Positions 26,973 to 35,844 are shown, counted from the first letter of the stretch. The stretch: 64,000 nucleotides of DNA from Panacagrimonas sp041603235 (GCA_041603235.1 JBFIES010000001.1:434001-498000), one strand, 5' to 3'. Notes: generated by a model not told the origin, from the letters alone. A program made the numbers and translations.

Positions 26973-28366
26973 AGGGTCAACTCCATGGTGACGCGATACT
27001 GGTCGTCTACATCACTGCCATAGGCGCGACCCGGTGAAAACTGTGATGCGCGCAGACGCAGGCTGGACCGGTTGTCTTCGCTCTCATTGGCCAGCGTGGT
27101 CGTTCGCGGCGCGCCGAAGTACCACGCCACCACCAGATCATTACCCTCTCCCAGGTCCTCAAGCCCTGGCAGCGGCTGGACATCAATGCCGTCCGTAATC
27201 ACACCCTGACGCGTTTCATTCCGCGTAAACCAGTGATGCACGAAGCTGGCATCCCAGCGCTCCTGCGGAATCGATGCGTACACGGATCCCACTCGCATGT
27301 TGCCGATGTCCGGCTGATAGGCTTCGTTGTAGCGATACAGAATGCTGCGCGTTCCGGTATAGCGCGAGCGATTGCTGTGCAGACCCGTCTGTTCATAGCG
27401 ATTGTTCTGCTGTCCGTCATCGCTACCCGAACCATAGGCCAGCGCACCACCGACCTGTATCGGGTACGCGGTTGGCAATCTCCAGCGCAGCCCCAGGTCT
27501 CCGGACCAACCCAAAACCGAATCACTGCCTACGAAGGCCGGGCTGGTCGCAGTGGGCCCCTGGTAATCCTCGCGCGTACCGCTGAGCACGCTCAGGTCAA
27601 CCCAATAGGAGAAGCCCGGCTTCTCGGTTTCTGCGTAGTAATTGCTGTGGGCATAGAAGTCGACCCAGGTGTACTGGCGACGGTCGAGCTTTGGATCAGC
27701 TCGATTGGACGCCGCTTCTTCGGCCGGGTCTGAATGATCAAATCCGTGGATCGCGCGTGCACCGACAAAATGTCCGGGCCTGATCTGTGAACCGAGTCGA
27801 CCGTACAGGTAGGCACGATCACGGTCCGTGGTGGGTATCTCTGATCCATCGGTGCGCCAGGTGCGGAAAGACTCGGCAACACCCAGATCACCCTGCAGCA
27901 AGGTGGTGTCGAAGATCCAGCGTATCGATTCGATATCACGATCAAACCATTGACCATCTGGATCACGCAGCCGTTGCAGGCCCAGGCGAATCACTTCGCC
28001 TGGAAAACTGGTGAGGCCTCGATAGTCTGCCCACAGTTCGCGCACACCAAGATAGGAATCACTGTTGCGCGGGGCGTTCTCGTCGGTGATCACCAACTCA
28101 TCGGTTGGCACAAAGCCCTGCCCCCTGAAGAACACCGATGCCTTGGGAGAGAACTGCCAGTGCAGTACTGCCTGCCCATCCAGAAAGCCCTCTTCCGTGG
28201 ATTCCGCGTTGCCTGCGCCGAGATCACGTTCGCCTTCGGCAAAACCGCCAAGACGCACCTTGAAGTCCGTTTCAAGGCCGGTGCGCGGTTCTGCATCTGC
28301 AAATGCCTCTGCACTGAGTGCAAAGACCAATGCCGCTGTGGCAATACCCTTTAATGATTCCTTCAT
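26963..28366 (-). CDS. algE: Alginate export porin AlgE
   Basis: A 467-residue outer-membrane beta-barrel for alginate export. It has a signal peptide (residues 1-23, ending AEAFA) and many alternating aromatic strands (about 18 expected), ending in the typical YRVTMELTLWY C-terminal strand. Conserved AlgE phrases include GVRELWADYRGL and RWIFDTTLLQGDLGVAE. The electropositive pore is rich in arginine. Its ATG overlaps the algK stop by four bases and its end overlaps algG. Confidence 0.93.
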   Translation of the reverse strand: MKESLKGIATAALVFALSAEAFADAEPRTGLETDFKVRLGGFAEGERDLGAGNAESTEEGFLDGQAVLHWQFSPKASVFFRGQGFVPTDELVITDENAPRNSDSYLGVRELWADYRGLTSFPGEVIRLGLQRLRDPDGQWFDRDIESIRWIFDTTLLQGDLGVAESFRTWRTDGSEIPTTDRDRAYLYGRLGSQIRPGHFVGARAIHGFDHSDPAEEAASNRADPKLDRRQYTWVDFYAHSNYYAETEKPGFSYWVDLSVLSGTREDYQGPTATSPAFVGSDSVLGWSGDLGLRWRLPTAYPIQVGGALAYGSGSDDGQQNNRYEQTGLHSNRSRYTGTRSILYRYNEAYQPDIGNMRVGSVYASIPQERWDASFVHHWFTRNETRQGVITDGIDVQPLPGLEDLGEGNDLVVAWYFGAPRTTTLANESEDNRSSLRLRASQFSPGRAYGSDVDDQYRVTMELTLWY

Positions 28367-29739
28367 CGTGTCTCCCTCTTTTCAATTTGTGCCGTCGTCA
28401 TGACCGGCGTCTCGTTTCGTCTGGCGTCGTACTCGCGCTCTGCCTTCGCTTGCGCTTGCGCAAGCTCCTGCGCGCTCATGCCCTGCTGCACTTCGCCCAA
28501 CAGCTCTGCTGCGCCCTCGACCTGGTAGTGCGTTGCGATTCGTGCAAACACATAGGCATTGACCGGGTCGACCCTGATGCCGCGGTTATTCCAGTACATC
28601 TTTGAAAGCGCCAGATCTGCTCGCGCATAACCCTGCCGAGCGGCGTTGAGATAGTGATCCAGTGCGCGACTGGCCTCGGGTGGCCCCTGATATCCACGCT
28701 CGTAATAGCGGCCCAGAAAATAGTGCGCAGCAGGAACATGTTGCGCGGCTTCGCTGAGCAGTTCCTGTGCACGCTCCGGATTTGCTTTGGGATGATTGGC
28801 CTTGAGAAAACGACGACCCAGCAACATGGCTGCTTCGTAGGAACCCGCTTCGAAGGCCTCTTGCAGCAAGGCGTCTGGATTGCGATCCGGATCAAGCTCC
28901 GGATGCGCGATCAGTAATTTGGCCAATCGGGCCCGTGTATCGGGCGAAGGGGCAGGAATCGCCGAGAACATCTCGAACGCACCTTCTGCATCCACTTGTC
29001 CCGGAAAATCTTCTGCCGCCAGAACCCGTGCAAAGCGTTCCAGGGCGTCATTGGAAATCTGCCCGGCTTCGTAACGCTGACTAATTTCCTGCTTGAGCTC
29101 GAGCAGCGCTTCTTCCTGATTCTGCGTGCGGTAGTGCTGGGCCAGGTCAGACAGGCAATCTTCCTGCAAGTCCTTGTCCTGCTCACAGAGGGCAGCCAGT
29201 GCTTGCGCATAGGCCGGCACATCAGCATGCACGCGATACCAGGAGATGGCTTCGGCGCGATCCTCGGCTCGTTTGCTATCGCCCGCGCGCTGGGCAAACT
29301 CCGCTGCCTCGCTTGTACTGAACTGTTCCGGGTAGCTGCGATAGAGGCGGACCCGCAATGGCAAAGCGTCAGCGTGATCATTCCTGCCGGCTTCAATCAG
29401 AAGCGTCTCGATTTCACGCGGATCCGATTGTTCCGGTGATTGCAGTAACAGGCGTGCCAGGGAAACCCGAACCTCAGGCTCCGCCTCCATGGCGCGGCGA
29501 TACCATTGCTGCGCCTTCTCCATCGACTCGGGCGTACCGGCGTCGCTGTACATGCGGCCCAGATAGATCTGCGCTTCCACGAAGCCGCGCTCTGCCAGTG
29601 GCAGCAGGTTTTCCTCAGCCACAATCAGATCGCCTCGCTCCAGCGCCGCCTTGCCTCTGGCCAGATCTGGCAGAGACCAAGCAGCAGTGGCACTCAGACT
29701 CAGTACCGCAAGCAGCATCAGTTGAAACAGAACCCTCAC
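28363..29739 (-). CDS. algK: TPR/Sel1-repeat alginate scaffold AlgK
   Basis: A 458-residue periplasmic protein made of Sel1/TPR-like repeats. After the signal, DLARGKAALERGDL opens the first repeat; later repeats include AHYFLGRYYERGYQGPPEAS (about 338). AlgK links the inner-membrane synthase to AlgE. In Pseudomonas it is an outer-membrane lipoprotein, but here the signal peptide (LSLSATAAWSL) contains no cysteine at all and reads as a signal peptidase I substrate. The start codon is GTG at 29739, overlapping the alg44 stop as GTGA. Confidence 0.9.
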   Translation of the reverse strand: MRVLFQLMLLAVLSLSATAAWSLPDLARGKAALERGDLIVAEENLLPLAERGFVEAQIYLGRMYSDAGTPESMEKAQQWYRRAMEAEPEVRVSLARLLLQSPEQSDPREIETLLIEAGRNDHADALPLRVRLYRSYPEQFSTSEAAEFAQRAGDSKRAEDRAEAISWYRVHADVPAYAQALAALCEQDKDLQEDCLSDLAQHYRTQNQEEALLELKQEISQRYEAGQISNDALERFARVLAAEDFPGQVDAEGAFEMFSAIPAPSPDTRARLAKLLIAHPELDPDRNPDALLQEAFEAGSYEAAMLLGRRFLKANHPKANPERAQELLSEAAQHVPAAHYFLGRYYERGYQGPPEASRALDHYLNAARQGYARADLALSKMYWNNRGIRVDPVNAYVFARIATHYQVEGAAELLGEVQQGMSAQELAQAQAKAEREYDARRNETPVMTTAQIEKRETR

Positions 29740-30941
29740 GGACTGGCCTCGGCATGTGCGCTACCGGCATCCATCAACTGTTCTGCGCCGCTGAACCAAT
29801 GCTCGGTATCAATACTCACGTGCGCCGGACGCGCAATCATCGATGACGGCAATGGCTTGTCTGGCTTGACCACTACCACCAGATCCTGGCTGAGCACGTT
29901 GGGATCACCATCGTGTCGAATCTGGGTGACCTTGGCCTTGTGCGAAATCGGATCACCATTGACCTTCAGGCTGACCGGCGTCCCCGCCTCAAGATTGCCG
30001 GCCTCGCCATAGGCGAACCGCGCAATGACGAAGGGCTCGAACTCCAGCGGCGTCAGTGACACCAGCCGTTGCCCTTCGCGCAGATACTGCTCGTTGGTGA
30101 CATAGGTGGTGGTCACCCGGCAGTCGCAGGGACTGGTCACGGTGCCTTTGATCTCCTTGCCCAGCATCGCATCAATTTCTGACTGCGAGAGTTCGGCCTC
30201 CAGCGCCTGCCGACTGACCAGGCCCAGCATGGACGTTTCAAAGGTTCCGATGGGGCTGCCTTTCTTGACCACACCATCATCAGGAATCAGGCTGCGGAAG
30301 ACGCCATCGCGCGGCATCTCCACATCAAAGCTTGGCCCGGTGACACGTGCGGCCAGAGAGTTCGCGCCAAAGAATTTCTCGCCGAGCTTCTGCCCCACGT
30401 AAACCACAGCAACAATGCCCAGCACCACGATAAGGCTGGTCTGCGCCAGGGCGCGGAAGTGACCCAGGAATCCGCGTTTGGGCGGTCGACCATTACCTCC
30501 CCCGCGCGGTGATGTGAAATTGTTGCGAGACAGGGTGTGCATCAGCTCACCCGCACCAATGAGTTCGCCGCCGAGAAAGCTGCTGACGACACGGCGAATA
30601 GTGGCAATCTGCGTTGGATCAATCTGTTCGAAGCGCGCACCGACCCGGCCGTCGGAATCTACATAGCGAACCTGGAACTGAAGCGGCACTTCCACCGTGA
30701 TCGATTCGAGCTTGAGCTTGATCTTTCCGCTACAGGTTTGTCCGGCAGAGAATGCGCCCTTGCCGGCCGCAAAGCTGAGGCCTCCACCGGAAAGATCGAG
30801 CAGCTTGAAGCGCCTGGTCGAACCGTCGTTCTGAAGTTCCAGCGTTCCTGGAACCTTTGCGCGGACATACTGGCGCTGGGTCTCGGTCTCATGCACGAGG
30901 TTGCCCAGTTGCGATGCTTGGCTCGTATGGATTGAGGACAT
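29736..30941 (-). CDS. alg44: c-di-GMP-binding alginate copolymerase Alg44
   Basis: A 401-residue inner-membrane protein with an N-terminal PilZ domain and a C-terminal periplasmic HlyD-like domain. The PilZ signatures are the RxxxR-type segment QRQYVRAKVPG (about residues 23-33) and the DLSGGGLSF motif (about 49-57), both needed for cyclic di-GMP binding. One transmembrane helix is at about residue 170-188. Alg44 binds Alg8 and activates polymerisation when c-di-GMP is bound. It is separated from alg8 by 62 bases, the largest gap inside the operon. Confidence 0.93.
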   Translation of the reverse strand: MSSIHTSQASQLGNLVHETETQRQYVRAKVPGTLELQNDGSTRRFKLLDLSGGGLSFAAGKGAFSAGQTCSGKIKLKLESITVEVPLQFQVRYVDSDGRVGARFEQIDPTQIATIRRVVSSFLGGELIGAGELMHTLSRNNFTSPRGGGNGRPPKRGFLGHFRALAQTSLIVVLGIVAVVYVGQKLGEKFFGANSLAARVTGPSFDVEMPRDGVFRSLIPDDGVVKKGSPIGTFETSMLGLVSRQALEAELSQSEIDAMLGKEIKGTVTSPCDCRVTTTYVTNEQYLREGQRLVSLTPLEFEPFVIARFAYGEAGNLEAGTPVSLKVNGDPISHKAKVTQIRHDGDPNVLSQDLVVVVKPDKPLPSSMIARPAHVSIDTEHWFSGAEQLMDAGSAHAEASP

Positions 30942-31003
30942 TGAAAAATTCCCTGAAAAAATTGAAATAGAGTGCGATAACCGCTTCGCTGTCGCTCAGC
31001 GAG

Positions 31004-32509
31004 CTAGACGACGCTGACGACCAGCGCCGCAAAAATGCTCGCGCCTGACAGCTTCATTGCGGTGGATGAGAAACGGTTGAAGAGAACCTGACCACGGCCC
31101 AGTCCTCGATTGAGACTGGTGCTCTGGCGAGTCCAGGATTGCTGGTCCAGATTGCAGGACACGTCGATCTTCATTAGTGAACCCACAATCTGGTTGTAGT
31201 AGAGCAACACCGGAAAGCTCGGCCGGATCTGATGCCCCGAGGCCTTGAGCAGCAAGGTGAGAACCAGCCGCGAAACACCGATCCACAGCAGGTAGGCCAT
31301 CAACATCGCCGGGCCGAACAGAAAGCTGCCGTACACCGCGACGGAAATTCCGAGCAAGCTGGTCCACATGGAAATCCGCTGGTCCAGCAGCACATACCAG
31401 GTAAACAGTCCCAGGCGATTCCAGCCCAGCTGTGTCGCACGGCTGTTCTGCCGCAGTGAGTTTCCGTACCAGCGGAACATCAGCTTCCGGCTGGATTTGA
31501 AGAAGGATTTATCGGGTGGATGCTCAACCGTGGTGATCGACGCATCCGGCACGTAAAAGGTGTCCCAGCCCAGGCGCATCAGGCTGTACCAACTGGATTT
31601 GTCATCACCGGTCAGGAATCGGAAGCGCCCGAGACGCCAATGATCCAGATGATCCTCCTCCACATCCTTGATGAACTCATGGTCGGTCACGATGCAGGCC
31701 CGGAACATGGACATGCGTCCGGTCAAGGTCAGCACCCGGCGCGACAGTGCCATCGAGCACATGTTCAGATGCCGCTGCGCAAAACGCAGCCGATGCCATT
31801 CACGCATCCAAACGCTGCCCTTCACTGCGCAGAACTCGTTGGTGGTCAGCGCGCCGACATTGGGCATGAGCGCGAAGTACGGGACCGTTTTCTCAAGCAC
31901 GCCCGGATCCAGCACGGTGTCCCCATCGATCACTGCCACCAGCGCATCATCAGACGGCTGATCACGTGAGATTGCACGGAAGCCCTGCGCCAGTGCATCA
32001 CGCTTTCCGGTGCCGGGAATGCGCACGATTCGCAACTGCACGCGGTCCGGCGGGGCATAACGCTGCCAAAGAATCTTCACCATCTGCTCGTCCGCCAGTT
32101 CCACGATCGAGGCCACGATGGTCACCGGTCCATGCCAGGCCATCGCTTGCTCGATCACGGCCCTATACACCGCTGCGGACGTGCCGGTTTCAATGCGAAA
32201 GCTGGTCACCATCAGGTACACCGGCGGCACGGCGGCACCCTTGGCCTGCAGCGCGGCGGCCTGCTTCTTCAGTTTCGGAAATCGGCTGCGCAGAAACCAC
32301 ATGGCGCGCGTGAAGTGAATTGCACCCAGGGAATATCGCCAGACGCCGATGCTCCCCAGTGCAACCCAGTAGTGCGCATGCTGCGAATCAAAAGCCGATT
32401 GCGGCAACAACAGCGCGCCAACAAACAACACTGCGAGATAAAGCAACCAGCCGAAGCCGGTTGCTACATCATCGAGGAAGGCGCGTGCCTGTATGCGAAG
32501 AGCGCTCAT
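31004..32509 (-). CDS. alg8: Alginate polymerase glycosyltransferase Alg8
   Basis: A 501-residue GT2-family processive synthase that polymerises mannuronate from GDP-mannuronate. Two or three N-terminal membrane helices are followed by the cytoplasmic catalytic domain with VAVIDGDTVLDPG (DxD-type nucleotide site, about residue 190), the general-base region EEDHLDHWRLG and the acceptor-site segment FRWYGNSLRQNSR (about 343, in place of the classic QxxRW). C-terminal helices follow. It begins 4 bases after algD. Confidence 0.94.
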   Translation of the reverse strand: MSALRIQARAFLDDVATGFGWLLYLAVLFVGALLLPQSAFDSQHAHYWVALGSIGVWRYSLGAIHFTRAMWFLRSRFPKLKKQAAALQAKGAAVPPVYLMVTSFRIETGTSAAVYRAVIEQAMAWHGPVTIVASIVELADEQMVKILWQRYAPPDRVQLRIVRIPGTGKRDALAQGFRAISRDQPSDDALVAVIDGDTVLDPGVLEKTVPYFALMPNVGALTTNEFCAVKGSVWMREWHRLRFAQRHLNMCSMALSRRVLTLTGRMSMFRACIVTDHEFIKDVEEDHLDHWRLGRFRFLTGDDKSSWYSLMRLGWDTFYVPDASITTVEHPPDKSFFKSSRKLMFRWYGNSLRQNSRATQLGWNRLGLFTWYVLLDQRISMWTSLLGISVAVYGSFLFGPAMLMAYLLWIGVSRLVLTLLLKASGHQIRPSFPVLLYYNQIVGSLMKIDVSCNLDQQSWTRQSTSLNRGLGRGQVLFNRFSSTAMKLSGASIFAALVVSVV

Positions 32510-32513
32510 GGAT

Positions 32514-33824
32514 CTACCAGCAGATGCCCTGTGCGTGCCCTTCAGAGGCGCCGTTCATGAAACCAACCAGATCCAGCGTCGGCAGCCTTGAGGTATGTCT
32601 TGAAAGCGCCTCGCCGAAGGCCCGATCATTGTTGCCCAGCACCATGACTTCGCCGTGCGAGATCACTTCATCCAGATTTGAGTTGAGCAAGGATGAAACG
32701 TGCGGAATCTTGGTGTTGATGTAGTCGCGATTCGCGCCGTGTACCCTCGCGTAATCCACGTTGCGATCAAAGATCGACAACTCGTAGCCTTTGCCGATCA
32801 GTGTTTCGGCCAGCTCGACCAGGGGACTTTCACGCAGATCATCGGTTTCCGATTTGAAGCTCAGACCGAGCAGACTGATACGCCGCTTGCCAAATGCCGC
32901 AACCATTTCAACCGCCTTCTCCACCTGTGCCTTGTTGCTGCGCATGATCGAACCCAACAGCGGTGCTTCCACATCAAGCTGTCCGGCGCGATGCATCAGG
33001 GCTCGAAGGTCCTTGGGCAGGCAGGAGCCGCCAAAAGCAAACCCAGGACGCATGTAGTAGGGCGAAATATTGAGCCGTGTATCCGTGCATACAATTTCCA
33101 TCACCTGACGCCCATCAACGCCGGCAGCTTTGGCAATGGCCCCGATCTCGTTGGCAAACGTGATCTTGGTGGCGTGCCATGCATTGCAGGTGTACTTGAC
33201 CATTTCCGCGATCTCGATGGATCGGCGAATCAATGGGGCGGGAAGATCGCTGTAGATGGAAGCCAGCGTCTCACCGGAGCGCTCATCCACTTCACCGATG
33301 ACCGTCATCGGCGGCTCAAGATAATCAGCAATGGCCGTGCTCTCGCGCAGGAATTCCGGATTCACCGCCAGGCCAAAGTCTTCACCGACTCGCTTGCCCG
33401 ATGCTTTTTCCAGCGCGGGGATCACAACATTGCGGACCGTCCCGGGCAGAACGGTGCTGCGTACCACCACAGTGTGGTAGACGTTCTTCTCCTTGAGTGC
33501 GCGCCCGATGTTCTCGCACACCGAGGTGATGAAGCGAAGATCCAATGAACCATTGGCACGGCTCGGCGTGCCGACACAGATCATGGTCAGGTCGGTATCG
33601 CGAATCGCCTGAGCGGTATCACTGGTCGCGCGTAGACGACCGGTCTTGACCTGACGCTGCATGATCTCTTCAAGACCCGGCTCCACCACGGGCGCCTTGC
33701 CCTGATTGGCCAGGTCGACCTTGATGGCAGACACATCAACGCCAACGATTTCGTGTCCGGCGTCTGAAAGACACGCGGCGCAAACCGCGCCGACGTAACC
33801 CAATCCAAATATGCTGATGCGCAT
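32514..33824 (-). CDS. algD: GDP-mannose 6-dehydrogenase
   Basis: A 436-residue NAD-dependent enzyme making GDP-mannuronic acid, the committed step of alginate synthesis. The Rossmann motif ISIFGLGYVGAVCAACL is at residues 3-19, and the catalytic Cys lies in FGGSCLPKDLRAL (about 264-276). I chose ATG 33824, which follows GAAGAGGAAG and gives exactly the P. aeruginosa length. It is the first gene of the operon. A sigma54-type promoter and GlrR-type boxes lie upstream (33935-34269). Confidence 0.97.
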   Translation of the reverse strand: MRISIFGLGYVGAVCAACLSDAGHEIVGVDVSAIKVDLANQGKAPVVEPGLEEIMQRQVKTGRLRATSDTAQAIRDTDLTMICVGTPSRANGSLDLRFITSVCENIGRALKEKNVYHTVVVRSTVLPGTVRNVVIPALEKASGKRVGEDFGLAVNPEFLRESTAIADYLEPPMTVIGEVDERSGETLASIYSDLPAPLIRRSIEIAEMVKYTCNAWHATKITFANEIGAIAKAAGVDGRQVMEIVCTDTRLNISPYYMRPGFAFGGSCLPKDLRALMHRAGQLDVEAPLLGSIMRSNKAQVEKAVEMVAAFGKRRISLLGLSFKSETDDLRESPLVELAETLIGKGYELSIFDRNVDYARVHGANRDYINTKIPHVSSLLNSNLDEVISHGEVMVLGNNDRAFGEALSRHTSRLPTLDLVGFMNGASEGHAQGICW

Positions 33825-33908
33825 GGCTTCCTCTTCATTGATAGGCAGGTTGAACAAGCTGGAACGCCTTCAGAAATCGTGTTCGCCTTGGCGGAACTAA
33901 GATTCCTC

Positions 33909-33920
33909 AGGGGCGCCCCT
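33909..33920. promoter_or_regulatory. 12-bp palindrome at the predicted algD transcription start
   Basis: AGGGGCGCCCCT is a perfect palindrome. If the sigma54 promoter at 33935-33949 is used, it covers about +2 to +14 of the algD transcript. It could be a repressor operator or simply a small GC-rich hairpin at the 5' end of the mRNA. Confidence 0.4.
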
Positions 33921-33934
33921 TTGCCGGCCATAGG

Positions 33935-33949
33935 GCAAGCGCGGTGCCA
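33935..33949 (-). promoter_or_regulatory. Sigma54 (RpoN) promoter for the algD operon
   Basis: On the minus strand the sequence TGGCAC-CGCGC-TTGC matches the -24/-12 consensus, with the GG and GC dinucleotides exactly 10 bases apart. Transcription would start near 33922, giving an untranslated leader of about 100 bases before algD. Three GlrR-type boxes lie upstream, and a sigma54 activator gene is the divergent neighbour. Confidence 0.8.
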
Positions 33950-34034
33950 CATGGGATTTCCCGAAACATTTCATTCGGTTAATTACTTGCTCAGGTGAAG
34001 AAGCTCACATTGGTGGCCTGAAGAGACACAAACC

Positions 34035-34052
34035 TGTCTGCATTTGGCGACA
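34035..34052. promoter_or_regulatory. GlrR-type operator box 1 (TGTC-N10-GACA)
   Basis: Exact TGTC-N10-GACA; the dyad extends to ACCTGTC / GACAGGT (34032-34055). The centre lies about 120 bp upstream of the predicted sigma54 start for algD, a normal enhancer distance. The reported enterobacterial GlrR consensus is the same. Confidence 0.75.
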
Positions 34053-34101
34053 GGTCACCAAGGGGACCCGCTCAAGTGATTGATTTCAGGACATGTGCTT
34101 C

Positions 34102-34119
34102 TGTCGCCAAAAAACGACA
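34102..34119. promoter_or_regulatory. GlrR-type operator box 2 (TGTC-N10-GACA)
   Basis: Exact TGTC-N10-GACA; flanks add C and a trailing CAG. The centre is 67 bp from box 1 and about 187 bp upstream of the predicted algD start. Its left half CTGTCGCCAAA is also an exact 11-base inverted copy of 34043-34053 within box 1. Confidence 0.75.
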
Positions 34120-34251
34120 CAGCGAATGTTCGAGATGGATAGCCGCGCAGACGAACGCAGCATCTATCTCGGTTGTTCCCTTGATGGGCGACGCCCGCCA
34201 ACTTGATCAAACACGGTTACTGGCAACGTTTCACGGGCTCGCCGCTCAACT

Positions 34252-34269
34252 TGTCGCTTCCTTGCGACA
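34252..34269. promoter_or_regulatory. GlrR-type operator box 3 (TGTC-N10-GACA)
   Basis: Exact TGTC-N10-GACA with inner GC extension (TGTCGC / GCGACA). It lies 42 bases before the kinase start codon and about 340 bp from the algD start, so it may serve autoregulation of the two-component genes or act as a distant enhancer. I see no sigma54 consensus directed at the kinase gene. Confidence 0.7.
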
Positions 34270-34311
34270 CAGCTTTCACGATTCATCTGCTACCACGTCG
34301 AGACAGCTCAG

Positions 34312-35844
34312 ATGAGTCTCACTGTTTCGGCCCCGGTCATTGCTCGTGCCACGCAGAACGAGGCCTTGTCTGCGCCAGCAAGACCGGCGCTGCGAAAAAA
34401 ATCTGGGCCGTGGTTCTTGCCTCGCACCATGGTCGGGCTGGTTTCGATCTGCATGGTTCTGGCGATAGCCCCGATTCTGGCGAGTGCGATTATTCTGGGC
34501 CTGAATCTTGACCGTGTGCTGACACAGTCTGAAAAGCTGGTCAGCAATGGCCAGCAGGTTGAGGCACTGGGCGCGCAGATGCGTGATCAACTCAGCGATC
34601 TGCAGCGCGTGGGCCGCCAGTACCTGGCGCTGGAAGACCCCGCCCTGCTCCCGCTGTTTGATCAGCGGCTCCGCATGGTTCGCAATACCGCCAAATTGTT
34701 TGGCAATGATGACTTACCACCAGAACTGGAATCACCCGCCGCAGCACTGGCCCGGGAACTGCGGGTTTTGGGAAGCCAGTGGCGCAAGAACGATGACAAC
34801 GAAGCCCTGCGCGCTGAACTGGTGGATCAGATCGGCGAACTGAGCAGTAAGGCCGCTCGCGTCGTCGTCGAAGGTCGGCTGTCAATTCACCGGCAGGTCC
34901 AGAATCTGCATGATCAGGCTCAGCTTTCGCGGAAGCTGCTGATCACTGCAGCGATCTTCATCGTACCCCTGACCGTTCTTCTCGCGTTTGCCCTGTCCAT
35001 CATTATTACCCGCCCGATGAAGCAGTTGCGCGCAGGCATTGCGGCGCTGGGCACTTCCAATTACGGCGATCCGATAGAAATCACTTATCCGCGCGAACTC
35101 GCCAGACTCGGTGACCGGCTCGAGTGGCTTCGACACCGTCTGCGTAGCCTGGAAGCGGACAAAGATCGCTTTCTTCGAGACATATCGCACGAACTCAAGA
35201 CGCCGCTGGCGAGCTTGCGCGAAGGAACAGACTTACTCAGCGAACGTGCGCTCGGGCCGCTCAACAGCCGTCAGGCCGAGGTGTCGCAAATTCTTGCAGA
35301 GTCCGCTCAGGACCTGGATGCACAGATCGCAAACCTGTTGGCTTACGCTGAATGGCGCAGTGGGCAGCAGGTCCTGGCCATGAACTGGTTCGACGCACGA
35401 AAGCTCATGGAGGAAATCATTGCGTCGCAGAGACTTCCCCTGGCCAAACGCGGGATCAATGCAAGGCTCGACATACAAACAGTAGATCTCTACGGCCAAC
35501 GATCAAGCCTGCGGGTCGCTATCAGCAATCTGCTGAGCAATGCCATCAAGCATTCGCCCCAGGGCGCAATCATTGATATCAGTCTATCCATGCACGACGG
35601 GCGATGTTCAGTCAGTGTCAGAGACAGGGGACGCGGTGTCCCCGATGAGGATCGTGATCGCATTTTTCTTCCTTTTGTCCGAGGACCCGCACCCAATGAA
35701 GGCGGCAACCACGGTACCGGTATCGGACTCTCAATTGTCAGTGAAACCATTCGCGCACATGGAGGTGCACTCGATGTACAAAATGCAAAACCCGGCGCAA
35801 AGTTCCTCATGGACTGGCCCTGCCCGAACACTGGCTCTGGCTAG
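34312..35844 (+). CDS. glrK: GlrK-like sensor histidine kinase
   Basis: A 510-residue inner-membrane kinase. Two membrane helices (about residues 40-62 and 205-230) bracket a periplasmic helical sensor. A HAMP-type linker follows, then the dimerisation domain with ISHELKTPLASLREGTDLLS (phospho-His about 293) and an ATPase domain with the N box (SNLLSNAIKHSP), G1 (DRGRGVPD) and G2 (GTGIGLSIV). The His-box continuation REGTDLLSERALGPLNSRQ closely resembles GlrK/QseE. The gene is divergent from algD. The lipoprotein gene begins inside its 3' end. Confidence 0.88.
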   Translation: MSLTVSAPVIARATQNEALSAPARPALRKKSGPWFLPRTMVGLVSICMVLAIAPILASAIILGLNLDRVLTQSEKLVSNGQQVEALGAQMRDQLSDLQRVGRQYLALEDPALLPLFDQRLRMVRNTAKLFGNDDLPPELESPAAALARELRVLGSQWRKNDDNEALRAELVDQIGELSSKAARVVVEGRLSIHRQVQNLHDQAQLSRKLLITAAIFIVPLTVLLAFALSIIITRPMKQLRAGIAALGTSNYGDPIEITYPRELARLGDRLEWLRHRLRSLEADKDRFLRDISHELKTPLASLREGTDLLSERALGPLNSRQAEVSQILAESAQDLDAQIANLLAYAEWRSGQQVLAMNWFDARKLMEEIIASQRLPLAKRGINARLDIQTVDLYGQRSSLRVAISNLLSNAIKHSPQGAIIDISLSMHDGRCSVSVRDRGRGVPDEDRDRIFLPFVRGPAPNEGGNHGTGIGLSIVSETIRAHGGALDVQNAKPGAKFLMDWPCPNTGSG

